A model generated the notes under the pieces. It did not search any database, was not told the origin of the DNA, and saw only the letters and a program-made list of their open reading frames with translations. From NCBI GenBank assembly GCA_944393605.1, contig CALYAO010000052.1, positions 1 to 64,000 on the forward strand: a stretch of 64,000 bases of DNA, written 5' to 3'. Positions within the stretch are counted from its first letter, which is position 1. Each line of letters opens with the position of its first letter. This stretch comes from an uncultured Clostridia bacterium. Its GTDB lineage: Bacteria; Bacillota; Clostridia; UBA1381; UBA9506. Shown here piece after piece: positions 19,271 to 27,477 of the stretch. The translations under genes were made by a program, and so were the position numbers.

Positions 19271-19843
19271 CTATTTGAGCGATTTTGCCGTTTCCACTGC
19301 GGTGTTGACACCATTCGTCACAGCCGCAGACGTGATGGTTGCACCCGAGATGGCAACAATTTCGTTGTCTGCCGGCGACCCGCTTTTGATGACCGCAAGC
19401 GGGCTGTCCGCCTGTTTGCCGACATACTGCCCGTAAAACGCTTCATCCTGCGCCTTGGAGCCCAGGCCGGGCGTCTCGGACAGGCTGGTGATGGTGACGC
19501 CTTCCACTGTATTGTCCAGGCTCACGCCGACCACCATGCCGATGGGGCCGCCAAAGCCATTGGGGTTTACGGACACACAGTATCCAACTGTTTCGCCGCC
19601 TTTGGTCGCGGCATACACCTCGCTCACCGTCTCGTCAAAGGAACCCTCAACCTTGGTAAACGCATCCGCATCCGGCATAACCGCCTGGCGCGCCTCGGTG
19701 AGCTCCAGCTCTTGCCGCTCTGCGATCTTGTCTGCTGTCAGCTGGTTGGTGAGACCGAGGAGCAGGGCCACAACGGCGGTGATGACAAACAGCACCAGCG
19801 CGAGCACCCAGATTTTTTCGTTATTTTTGAGATCAAGCGACAT
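19271..19843 (-). CDS. rnfG: Rnf complex subunit G, flavoprotein
   Basis: 190 aa. One N-terminal membrane helix (about 12-32), then an FMN-binding domain on the outer face. The C-terminal SGATITSAAV carries the Thr to which FMN is linked by a phosphoester bond (S/D-G-A-T-x-S/T motif). ATG 19843 overlaps the end of rnfD by 11 bases. Confidence 0.95.
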   Translation of the reverse strand: MSLDLKNNEKIWVLALVLFVITAVVALLLGLTNQLTADKIAERQELELTEARQAVMPDADAFTKVEGSFDETVSEVYAATKGGETVGYCVSVNPNGFGGPIGMVVGVSLDNTVEGVTITSLSETPGLGSKAQDEAFYGQYVGKQADSPLAVIKSGSPADNEIVAISGATITSAAVTNGVNTAVETAKSLK

Positions 19844-20822
19844 GGGAACGCCCCCTTTTGGTTGCGCCAAACTTGGTGGGGCGCAGATATTTGTCGATGA
19901 GCGGGGTTGCGATGTTCATGAGCAAAATCGCATATGACACCCCTTCGGGGTACCCGCCGAACCGGCGGATGACAAACGTGAGCACACCGCACCCGAGCCC
20001 CATTAAGATCTGGCCCTTGCCTGTTATGGGGGAGGTGGTGTAATCCGTTGCCATAAAGAAGGCGCCCAAGAACACGCCGCCGCCCAAGATGCTGTATGCC
20101 GCATATGTCAGCCGATCCATCCCTGCGCCGGGGAACAAAAAGGACAGCACCGCCAGCATCCCGATAAAGGACAGCGGGATCCGGATGGAGATGACCCGGC
20201 GGAGAAGCAGATAAATGCCGCCGAGGAGCAGCGCCAGCGCAGAGGTTTCACCAATGCACCCGCCGATATTGCCCAAAAACATGTCCATAAGGGATGGGAG
20301 CTGGCCTTCCGCCGTGCCCTTTAAAATGGCAAGCGGGGTCGCAGAGGAGAGCAGGTCAGGTGCGACCGAAAAGCCAAGCGTAAAAGGCGCCACCCACTTG
20401 GTCATAAGCACGGGCCAGGAGGCGAGCAAAAACGCACGCCCCGCCAGCGCGGGATTCACGAAGTTGTGGCCCGTCCCGCCAAAGAGCTGCTTGGCGATGA
20501 TGATGGCGATCAGAGCCCCCACCACAACCATCCACCAGGGTGCGGTGGCGGGCAGGTTCATCGCAAGTAGAAGGCCTGTCACCAGCGCCGTCCCATCCGA
20601 GATGGTCACCCGCTTTTTACACAGCTTCTGCCATAGGTATTCCAGCCCCACACACGAGACCACCGAGACGACGGTTATGTACAGCGCACGAACGCCGAAG
20701 AAGATGATCCCGCAGAGCAGCGCAGGAACCAGCGCGATGGCCACATCCAACATGATACGGGTTGTGGTTTCGCGCGATTTGATATGGGGTGATGAAGACA
20801 CCACCAAGGTATTTGAATCCAT
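19833..20822 (-). CDS. rnfD: Rnf complex subunit D
   Basis: 329 aa membrane subunit with about nine helices, related to NqrB. The FMN attachment motif appears as LLSSATPLA (near 160), with Ser where many relatives have Gly. Motifs GGTGHNFVNPALAGRAF and TDYTTSPIT are typical. This subunit is thought to form part of the ion path. ATG 20822 has AAAGGTTGGGG upstream; the longer frame reaches into rnfC. Confidence 0.94.
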   Translation of the reverse strand: MDSNTLVVSSSPHIKSRETTTRIMLDVAIALVPALLCGIIFFGVRALYITVVSVVSCVGLEYLWQKLCKKRVTISDGTALVTGLLLAMNLPATAPWWMVVVGALIAIIIAKQLFGGTGHNFVNPALAGRAFLLASWPVLMTKWVAPFTLGFSVAPDLLSSATPLAILKGTAEGQLPSLMDMFLGNIGGCIGETSALALLLGGIYLLLRRVISIRIPLSFIGMLAVLSFLFPGAGMDRLTYAAYSILGGGVFLGAFFMATDYTTSPITGKGQILMGLGCGVLTFVIRRFGGYPEGVSYAILLMNIATPLIDKYLRPTKFGATKRGRSHVA

Positions 20823-20858
20823 AATCCCCAACCTTTCGTTGTAGAATGGGTGCACGTG

Positions 20859-22196
20859 TTATTTGGATGCGGCCTTTGCCTTGCCCCGCTGAATCTGAAC
20901 CGCCTGTTTCGCGGCGCGCATGGACTGCACCAAATGGCGCTTGGCCGGACATACATAGGAACAGCAGCCGCACTCAATGCAATCGAGGACATCCAGTTCC
21001 TCACATTTTTCGTAGTCGCCCTTGCCCGCGTAGGCATTGAGCTGCGCAGGGAGCAGGTGCATGGGACATACCTGGACGCACCGCCCGCACCGCAGGCAAT
21101 TGCTCTCGGGGGAAACCGCCACCTCGTCGGGCCGGAAGGCCAGAATGCCTGAGGTACCTTTGACCACGGGGACATCCAGTGAGTAGCCCGCGATACCCAT
21201 CATGGGGCCGCCCATGATGATCTTGCCCGGCTCGCAGGTGAGCCCGCCAGCGCAGTCAATGAGCTCCCGGAAGGGAACCCCGATGCGGGTTTCGATGTTG
21301 GCGGGTTCTGCAACCGCGCCCCCCGCCACCGTCACGACTCGGCGAATGAGAGGCATCCCCTGTGTGAAGGCTCGGCAGATCTCAGCGGCGGTGTCAATGT
21401 TGAGCACCAGACAGCCGACGTCCGCCGGCAGCCCGCCCGACGGCACCATTCGCCCGGTCAGTGCATGGATGAGCTGCTTTTCCGCCCCTTGTGGATATTT
21501 CTTCTTGAGCGCAATGATATGTATGCCGTCGTCGTCCGCCGCATGCTCCTGCAGGGTAGCGATGGCGTCGGGCTTGTTTTCCTCAATGGCGATGAAGGCG
21601 TCTTTGAGGCCAAACAAATGCCGCACCACCCGTGCCCCGTAGAGCACCTCGTCTGGATGCTCCAGCATGACGCGGTGGTCAGAGGTGAGATAGGGTTCAC
21701 ATTCTGCGCCGTTTACAATGACATAGGAAATGGGCTTGTCCGCCGGCGGGGTGAGCTTGACGTGGGTGGGAAAGCCTGCGCCGCCCATGCCCACAATACC
21801 CGCTTGCCGGATGACGGCGCGGATCTCTTCAGGAGACAACGTTTCGGGATCGGGCTTGGGCCCAATTCCTTCGGACAGCGTATCCTGCCCATCGTTGTCC
21901 ACAACAATGGTGGGCATTTTCAGGCCCGTTGGATAGAGATATAGGCCAATGTCTGATACCGTGCCCGAGACACTCGCGTGCAGCGGGACGCTCATGAAGG
22001 ATTCGCTGTCCGCGATGACCTGTCCCAGCTTGACCGCATCCCCTACCCCGACCTTGGGGGTAAGTGGGGCGCCGATGTGCTGCTGAAGGGGGAAATACAG
22101 CCTGTTTCCGGGGGCAAGCTTCACAATGGGCTTTCCATTGGTTGCTGTCTTGCTGTCGTCCGGGTGGATGCCGCCTTTGAAGGTGCGCAAAGACAC
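20859..22196 (-). CDS. rnfC: Rnf complex subunit C, NADH-binding
   Basis: 445 aa peripheral subunit that hands electrons to NAD+. N-terminal barrel-sandwich domain, the NADH/FMN-binding Rossmann region GMGGAGFPTHVK (near 137) with NGAECEPYLT, a SLBB region, and two C-terminal 4Fe-4S motifs CLRCGRCVQVCP and CIECGCCSYVCP. GTG 22196 has AGGTGA eight bases upstream. First gene of the operon, behind a good promoter at 22231-22259. Confidence 0.95.
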   Translation of the reverse strand: MSLRTFKGGIHPDDSKTATNGKPIVKLAPGNRLYFPLQQHIGAPLTPKVGVGDAVKLGQVIADSESFMSVPLHASVSGTVSDIGLYLYPTGLKMPTIVVDNDGQDTLSEGIGPKPDPETLSPEEIRAVIRQAGIVGMGGAGFPTHVKLTPPADKPISYVIVNGAECEPYLTSDHRVMLEHPDEVLYGARVVRHLFGLKDAFIAIEENKPDAIATLQEHAADDDGIHIIALKKKYPQGAEKQLIHALTGRMVPSGGLPADVGCLVLNIDTAAEICRAFTQGMPLIRRVVTVAGGAVAEPANIETRIGVPFRELIDCAGGLTCEPGKIIMGGPMMGIAGYSLDVPVVKGTSGILAFRPDEVAVSPESNCLRCGRCVQVCPMHLLPAQLNAYAGKGDYEKCEELDVLDCIECGCCSYVCPAKRHLVQSMRAAKQAVQIQRGKAKAASK

Positions 22197-22230
22197 CGAA
22201 AATCACCTACCTTACCAAAATAATATCTTT

Positions 22231-22259
22231 ATTCTATCACAGTTTGGATGGGATTGCAA
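22231..22259 (-). promoter_or_regulatory. Promoter of the rnf operon
   Basis: On the minus strand TTGCAA (22259-22254), 17-nt spacer, TAGAAT (22236-22231), about 35 bases ahead of the rnfC GTG. It should drive rnfCDGE-ORF40-AB and, with no terminator in the small gaps, hprK and genes beyond. Confidence 0.7.
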
Positions 22260-22348
22260 TGAAATTCCCAAGAATTTCGAACAAGCTAGGGGCGTGAAAG
22301 AAGTCTTGTTTTTTCGATTTTTTTCTTTTCTTTTGGCCCAAAGTGTAC

Positions 22349-22354
22349 TATAAT
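22349..22354 (+). promoter_or_regulatory. -10 box of guaA
   Basis: TATAAT at 22349-22354; the expected -35 position is a T-rich stretch with no good hexamer. A start about 22361 would give a 150-nt leader. Confidence 0.45.
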
Positions 22355-22380
22355 GGTAGATGGTAGAAAAACAGACAAAT

Positions 22381-22481
22381 ACCCTTGGTTGTCCAAACCG
22401 CTCGGGCATCGAGTGCTTCTGATAGCAAAAAAATTGTGGTGCGGCAGGCTTTGACCTGCGCATATTGGATGCTTTCAAGGG
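22381..22481 (+). ncRNA. Candidate structured leader of guaA
   Basis: Closing stem CCCTTG (22382-22387)/CAAGGG (22476-22481) encloses two hairpins: CGCTCG/CGAGTG (22399-22404, 22410-22415, one G-U, 5-nt loop) and TGCG-G-CAGG/CCTG-CGCA (22440-22448, 22455-22462, 6-nt loop, one bulged G). That is a three-way-junction layout, but the sequence does not match the purine riboswitch core I know. It could be an unrecognised regulatory RNA or chance folding. Confidence 0.35.
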
Positions 22482-22512
22482 AAGGGAGTAAGAGACGGAG
22501 GAACTGCAAGAG

Positions 22513-24048
22513 ATGAAACATGAATTGGTATTGGTATTGGATTTTGGCGGGCAGTATAACCAGCTCATCGCAAGGCGGGTGCGGGAGTGTCATGTGTATT
22601 GTGAAGTAAAGCCATATAACACGCCCATAGAAGAGATTCGGGCCATGCAGCCCAAGGGCATCATCTTTACGGGCGGCCCAAGCAGCGTCACCGAAGAAGG
22701 AGCGCCCATGTGCGACCCGGCTGTACTGTCCATGGGCGTGCCCGTGCTGGGCATTTGCTACGGCTGCCAGCTCATGAGTAAGCTGCTGGGCGGCAGTGTG
22801 GCACAGGCGGACAAACGGGAGTATGGAAAGACGGGTATCACGTTGGGGGAGAGTGCCCTGTTTGCTGGGATTGCGGACAGAGCGTCCACCTGTTGGATGA
22901 GTCACACCTATTATATTGACCATGTGCCGGCGGGGTTTGTGGTCACGGCGCATACGGTGAGCTGTCCTACCGCGGCCATGGAAGATGCTTCCCGTGGGCT
23001 GTATGGCGTTCAGTTCCATCCCGAAGTGGTACATACGCCCTTTGGCACCCAGCTTTTGCACAATTTCCTGTACGACGTGTGTGGCGTGGCGGGGGACTGG
23101 GAGATGTCCCGGTTTGCGGAGGAGTCCATCGCGGCACTCCGGGAAAAGATTGGTGATAAAAAGGTGTTGTGCGGGCTTTCGGGCGGCGTGGATTCGTCGG
23201 TGGCGGCGGTTATGATCCATAAGGCAGTGGGCAAACAGCTCACCTGTATCTTTGTGGATCACGGTCTTCTGCGGAAACATGAGGGGGACGAGGTGGAGGA
23301 GATCTTCACGCGGCAGTTTGACATCAATCTGGTGCGGGTCAACTGTGCGGACCGCTTTTTGGGACGGCTGGCAGGTGTGTCTGACCCCGAAACAAAGCGG
23401 AAGATCATCGGTGAGGAGTTTATCCGCGTCTTTGAGGAGGAAGCCAAGAAGATTGGGACGGTGGACTTTTTGGTGCAGGGGACCATCTATCCCGATGTGA
23501 TAGAGAGCGGCGCGGGGGATGCGGCGGTCATCAAGAGCCATCACAATGTGGGCGGCCTGCCTGACTATGTGGATTTTAAGGAGATTGTGGAACCTCTGCG
23601 GAGCCTGTTTAAGGATGAGGTGCGGTCGCTTGGCCTTGCGCTGGGGATCCCGGAGTCGCTGGTGTGGCGGCAGCCCTTCCCGGGCCCCGGCCTTGCGGTC
23701 CGGGTCATTGGGGACATTACGGCGGAAAAGCTTGCCATTTTAAAGGATGCGGATGCCATCTTCCGGGAGGAGATCAGAAACGCGGGACTGATGCGGGACA
23801 TTGGCCAATATTTTGCCGTCTTGACCGACATGCGTTCTGTGGGCGTGATGGGAGACGAGCGGACCTATGACTATACCATCGCGCTGCGCGGCGTTACCAC
23901 CACCGACTTTATGACGGCGGATTGGGCGCGCATCCCGTATGATGTTCTGGAAAAAGTTTCCAGCCGCATCGTAGGCGAAGTCGGGCATGTGAACCGCGTC
24001 GTGTATGATATCACCAGCAAGCCCCCCGCGACCATTGAGTGGGAGTAA
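22513..24048 (+). CDS. guaA: GMP synthase (glutamine-hydrolysing)
   Basis: 511 aa, converts XMP to GMP. N-terminal class I glutamine amidotransferase with Cys82 (LGICYGCQ), His169 and Glu171 (QFHPEV); ATP pyrophosphatase P-loop SGGVDS at 223-228; C-terminal dimerisation domain ending in PPATIEWE. The residue four after the nucleophile region is Cys (GICYGCQ), where most family members have Met. ATG 22513 has GGAGG eleven bases upstream. The gene is intact to its last codon although the base composition changes directly after it. Confidence 0.97.
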   Translation: MKHELVLVLDFGGQYNQLIARRVRECHVYCEVKPYNTPIEEIRAMQPKGIIFTGGPSSVTEEGAPMCDPAVLSMGVPVLGICYGCQLMSKLLGGSVAQADKREYGKTGITLGESALFAGIADRASTCWMSHTYYIDHVPAGFVVTAHTVSCPTAAMEDASRGLYGVQFHPEVVHTPFGTQLLHNFLYDVCGVAGDWEMSRFAEESIAALREKIGDKKVLCGLSGGVDSSVAAVMIHKAVGKQLTCIFVDHGLLRKHEGDEVEEIFTRQFDINLVRVNCADRFLGRLAGVSDPETKRKIIGEEFIRVFEEEAKKIGTVDFLVQGTIYPDVIESGAGDAAVIKSHHNVGGLPDYVDFKEIVEPLRSLFKDEVRSLGLALGIPESLVWRQPFPGPGLAVRVIGDITAEKLAILKDADAIFREEIRNAGLMRDIGQYFAVLTDMRSVGVMGDERTYDYTIALRGVTTTDFMTADWARIPYDVLEKVSSRIVGEVGHVNRVVYDITSKPPATIEWE

Positions 24049-24057
24049 GATGGGAAC

Positions 24058-24088
24058 AATAAATATGCATTTCGAGGAATAAATATGC
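24058..24088 (+). repeat. 11-bp direct repeat at the guaA/island junction
   Basis: AATAAATATGC occurs at 24058-24068 and again at 24078-24088, period 20, beginning ten bases after the guaA stop, exactly where the sequence turns AT-rich. It may be a remnant of an insertion boundary or simple duplication. Confidence 0.5.
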
Positions 24089-24091
24089 TGC

Positions 24092-24409
24092 TTGATTTCA
24101 ATAAAAGAAGTAACTGTACCAGGGATGAATAATGGAACAGGTATGATGACAGCGAAAATGTTTATGGAAGCACAGGGTAAGGTTATTTCCTGCACTATGC
24201 ACGCAGGTAGTTCTATTGGCTCGCATAAACACAAAACAAGTGATGACATTAACTATGTTCTATCAGGTAACGGAAAGGCTATTTGTGACGGGCAATAAGA
24301 AATCCTGATACCTGGAACTTGTCACATTTGTAAAAAAGGTTCCGAACATAGTATTATCAATACGGGAAACGCCGATTTGGTTTTGCTTACGGTTGTCGTT
24401 GAAAGATAA
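24092..24409 (+). pseudogene. Cupin-domain protein interrupted by an in-frame TAA
   Basis: One reading frame, 105 codons, is broken by a single TAA at 24296-24298. The first part holds cupin motif 1 (SHKHKTSDDINYVLSGNG); the second, in the same frame, holds motif 2 (IPGTCHICKKGSEHSIINTG) and ends at 24407-24409. Joined they give a normal small cupin of about 105 residues. The start is unclear: TTG 24092 behind GAGGAAT is the only in-frame option, and an ATG at 24085 is out of frame. Most likely a decayed gene; a sequencing error is possible. Confidence 0.65.
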
Positions 24410-24444
24410 AGTTGATTTGGGCAGGAGGTAGCAACTTTAGGCGG

Positions 24445-24485
24445 GGCGGTCAAGCACCCTTGGTGCTTGACCGCCTCTTTTGATT
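24445..24485 (+). terminator. Intrinsic terminator after the cupin remnant
   Basis: Perfect 14-bp stem (24445-24458, 24462-24475), 3-nt loop CTT, then TCTTTTGATTTT. The next 195 bases to the flippase start hold no gene that I can see. Confidence 0.85.
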
Positions 24486-24680
24486 TTGGGCGGTTGTGGA
24501 GGCTGACAGGCATAGGAAACTGGCGGAGAAAGGCCGCAAACACCCCGGCGCTCCCATCAATTTTCTATATGTGTCGATTTCGTTTTTTTCATCAGATTCC
24601 AAACAATAAAAAACACTTTCCAACCTTTTCATTTTTCCAGCGTGTAATGATATTATGAAATCAGTTGGAGATGTAAAAAA

Positions 24681-26351
24681 ATGATTCACAGCAAATCAAA
24701 ATCTTTTGTATCAAATGTAATGATCATACTGTCGGCACAAATCATTGTTAAACTATTTGGCATGATATATAGAATGGTTATAACGAACATAAACGGATTC
24801 GGCGATGCGGGGAATGGCTTTTATTCTGCCGGATTTCAAGTTTATACTTTGCTGCTGGCGCTATCATCGGTAGGCATTCCAAACGCGATTTCCAAACTGA
24901 TTTCTGAAAAAGTAGCTTTATCGGATTATGACGGTGGAAATAGAATTTTTAAAACGGCGCTCTGTATGTTCTCGATTATTGGCATGATATTATCCATCGG
25001 CTTATTCTTCCTGTCCGGCCCGATTGCAAAATCTCTTTTACATATGGAAGGAGCAAAATATACGCTTGCAGCGCTTTCGCCGTCCATTTTCTTTGTATGC
25101 GTATCCAGTGTTTTCCGAGGATATTTTTCCGGATCAAATAACATGCAGGTTATGAGTGTCTCGCAAATCATCGAACAGATATTTAAGCCTATTTTGACAA
25201 TAGTATTTGTTTTAGTGGCGGTTGGAAACGCGGCAGAGATTATGTCGGCTTATGCAAATTTTGCTACAACAATCGCAACAATATTTGGAACCCTATACTT
25301 GATATATGCCTATCAATACAAAAAACATGTTCGTCAGATCACACCAGTAAACAAAACAGCGTTTTTTTCTGTCGCAAAGAAGATCCTTTTGATAGCGGTT
25401 CCAGCTTCTTTGTGTTCTGCTATTTCGGCAATGAACCGAATGATTGATACCGCCACAATCACGCGGGGGATCGAAGAAGCTTTTTAGTTTTATATTCCGG
25501 CACACTTTGGGACTGCCGCGATACTGAATCCGACTGCAAAGCAGTTAAACGCCGAGGCGGTCAGGCTTTCAGGGATGCTTTCCAAAAGCGATACCTTATT
25601 GAATTTACCTCTTGCACTGAATATTGCCTTGGCAACTGTGCTAGTATCAAGTATATCAAAATGTGCCGCCGCAAAAAACACGTTCAAGATAAATGCATAT
25701 ATACATGCCTCCTTTCTCACATCAGTTGTGCTGATTCTGCCTTGTGCTGCCGGATATATTATTCTTGCAAAACCGATTTATCATTTGATTTATCCAAACG
25801 CTTCGCTTGGTTTTGAGCTTTTGCAATTCAGTACCATAAGCCTTGTGTTTACTGCATGCAACCAAACAATAACCGGAGCATTGCAGGGAATGGGGAAGGT
25901 GTATGTGCCTGCTGCTGCACTTGCGGTGGGTTGTATCGTCAAACTGGCGGCAAATCTGATGCTGATCAGAATACCGCAAATCAATATTTATGGTGCGGTC
26001 ATAGGCTCTGCTGTTTGCCAAATTACGGTATTTATGATAGAACTTTACAGCATGTTAAAATCCATGCCTGGTGGAATAAAGATACGAAACATATTTTTAA
26101 AGCCTTTACTGTGCAGTTTGGTTATGAGTATAGCGGCATACGAAACATACAAAATAGGCTATATGCTCTTAAAATCAAATTTCATGGCCATTGTTGTTTC
26201 AATCTGTTCATCTGTAATCATTTATGGCGTTTTGATCCTTTGGCTGAAGGTTTTTTCAAAAGAACAATTGGAAAAAATACCGGTATTTGGCAGAGCATAT
26301 CTGTTTTTCCAACACAGACATATACGAAACAACGGAAATGTGATAAAATAA
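24681..26351 (+). pseudogene. Polysaccharide/lipid flippase (SpoVB/MurJ-like) broken by one TAG
   Basis: A 556-codon frame interrupted only by TAG at 25485-25487; the parts before (268 codons) and after are in the same frame. Together they carry about 13-14 membrane segments, starting IHSKSKSFVSNVMIILSAQ, and the MOP-superfamily pattern of oligosaccharide flippases (SpoVB/Wzx-like), e.g. GYFSGSNNM in helix 4-5 and LNLPLALNIALATVLV after the break. The stop falls in a loop (GIEEAF-stop-FYIPAHFG). The downstream half has no good start at 25575. Low GC (about 38-40%). Probably inactive unless the stop is read through or is an assembly error. Confidence 0.75.
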
Positions 26352-26369
26352 GCTCAGAGGTGTTTTGAT

Positions 26370-27230
26370 ATGTGGGTTGCATTCGCGCTCGCTTCTGCTT
26401 TTTTTGCGGGAATTACTGCGATTCTTTCAAAAGTGGGAATCAAGAATATCAATTCAAATTTGGGAACGGCAATCAGGACCATAGTCGTGTTTCTCTTTGC
26501 ATGGCTTATGGTTTTTATTGTTGGCTCTCAGGACGATATAACCAAAATTGGTTTCAAAACGCTGATCTATCTGATACTGTCGGGCGCCGCAACAGGTGCT
26601 TCGTGGTTATGCTATTTTAAAGCACTGAAATATGGAAAGGTAAACAAGGTGGCTCCCATTGATAAATCAAGTACGATTTTAACCATGATACTTGCTTTCA
26701 TCTTTCTGCATGAGCAAATCACCATGCTCAAAATGGTATGTATTGTGCTCATTGGCAGCGGGACATATTTGATGATTGAAAGAAAGGGCACGGATGAAAA
26801 GTCGCAGGAAAAGTCAAATTGGCTGGTGTGGGCTGTTTTGTCCGCCGTCTTTGCGGCGCTTACCTCTATTTTGGGAAAAATAGGAATTTCTGATATCGAT
26901 TCCACATTGGGAACCGCAATTCGCACTTCGGTTGTTTTATTCATGGCTTGGATGGTTGTTTTTGTGTCAAACAGCTCTTATGATACCCAAAACATCATGG
27001 GAAAAAATCTGTATTACCTCGTTGTTTCGGGCATTACAACAGGGCTTTCCTGGCTGTGCTATTACAAAGCGCTGCAGGATGGCCCAGCAAGCATTGTAGT
27101 CCCCATCGACAAATTAAGCATCGTGGTAACCATTCTGTTTTCCTACATTGTCTTGAAAGAGAAACTGACAAGAAAATCCTTGTCCGGGCTGTTGTTACTT
27201 GTTCTCGGAACATTGCTGCTTCTTGTGTAA
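26370..27230 (+). CDS. EamA-family (DMT superfamily) transporter
   Basis: 286 aa with ten likely helices in two EamA halves that are unusually alike: ITAILSKVGIKNINSNLGTA / LTSILGKIGISDIDSTLGTA and GASWLCYFKALKYG / GLSWLCYYKALQDG. Such proteins export or import small metabolites; substrate unknown. ATG 26370 follows AGAGGTG and is 18 bases after the flippase stop. AT-rich like its neighbours. The reading frame is intact. Confidence 0.88.
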   Translation: MWVAFALASAFFAGITAILSKVGIKNINSNLGTAIRTIVVFLFAWLMVFIVGSQDDITKIGFKTLIYLILSGAATGASWLCYFKALKYGKVNKVAPIDKSSTILTMILAFIFLHEQITMLKMVCIVLIGSGTYLMIERKGTDEKSQEKSNWLVWAVLSAVFAALTSILGKIGISDIDSTLGTAIRTSVVLFMAWMVVFVSNSSYDTQNIMGKNLYYLVVSGITTGLSWLCYYKALQDGPASIVVPIDKLSIVVTILFSYIVLKEKLTRKSLSGLLLLVLGTLLLLV

Positions 27231-27302
27231 GCGATGATGTTCCAACCAAAATGCAATTTCCGCGTGTAATGTAACAGGAAGGACAAAGGAGGCGTAGTAG
27301 AT

Positions 27303-27452
27303 GTGAATGAAAAAGAAGCACTCAAACGCTGTCAAAACGGCGATAAAGCCGCATTTGACGAGCTGATACGCGCCTTTTATCCTTGCAGTCTGCCGGAAAA
27401 ATCCGGCAGACTTTTTCCAACTTTTTTGCCGCTCCTGCGTATAAGAGATTGA
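27303..27452 (+). pseudogene. 5' stub of an ECF-type sigma factor gene
   Basis: GTG 27303 behind GGAGG opens a frame whose first 26 codons (NEKEALKRCQNGDKAAFDE, then LIRAFYP) read as the start of a sigma-70 region 2 protein. After Pro the match is lost where a perfect terminator hairpin sits, and the frame stops at codon 50. The rest of the sigma gene is absent, so this looks like a deletion scar. Confidence 0.55.
27387..27418 (+). terminator. Intrinsic terminator inside the sigma-factor stub
   Basis: Perfect 10-bp stem AGTCTGCCGG/CCGGCAGACT (27387-27396, 27403-27412), loop AAAAAT, then TTTTCC. It separates the stub from the ATPase gene, which starts 62 bases later. Confidence 0.8.
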
Positions 27453-27477
27453 AATAGAATAAGCAGGAGTGATACTT

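Noticed and set aside
22381-22481. Purine riboswitch ahead of guaA
   Set aside because: The conserved junction bases and the paired loop sequences of that class are not visible; kept only as an unassigned structured leader.
24445-24475. Transposon end suggested by the long perfect inverted repeat
   Set aside because: The 3-nt loop and T-rich tail make it a terminator; there is no partner repeat or transposase.
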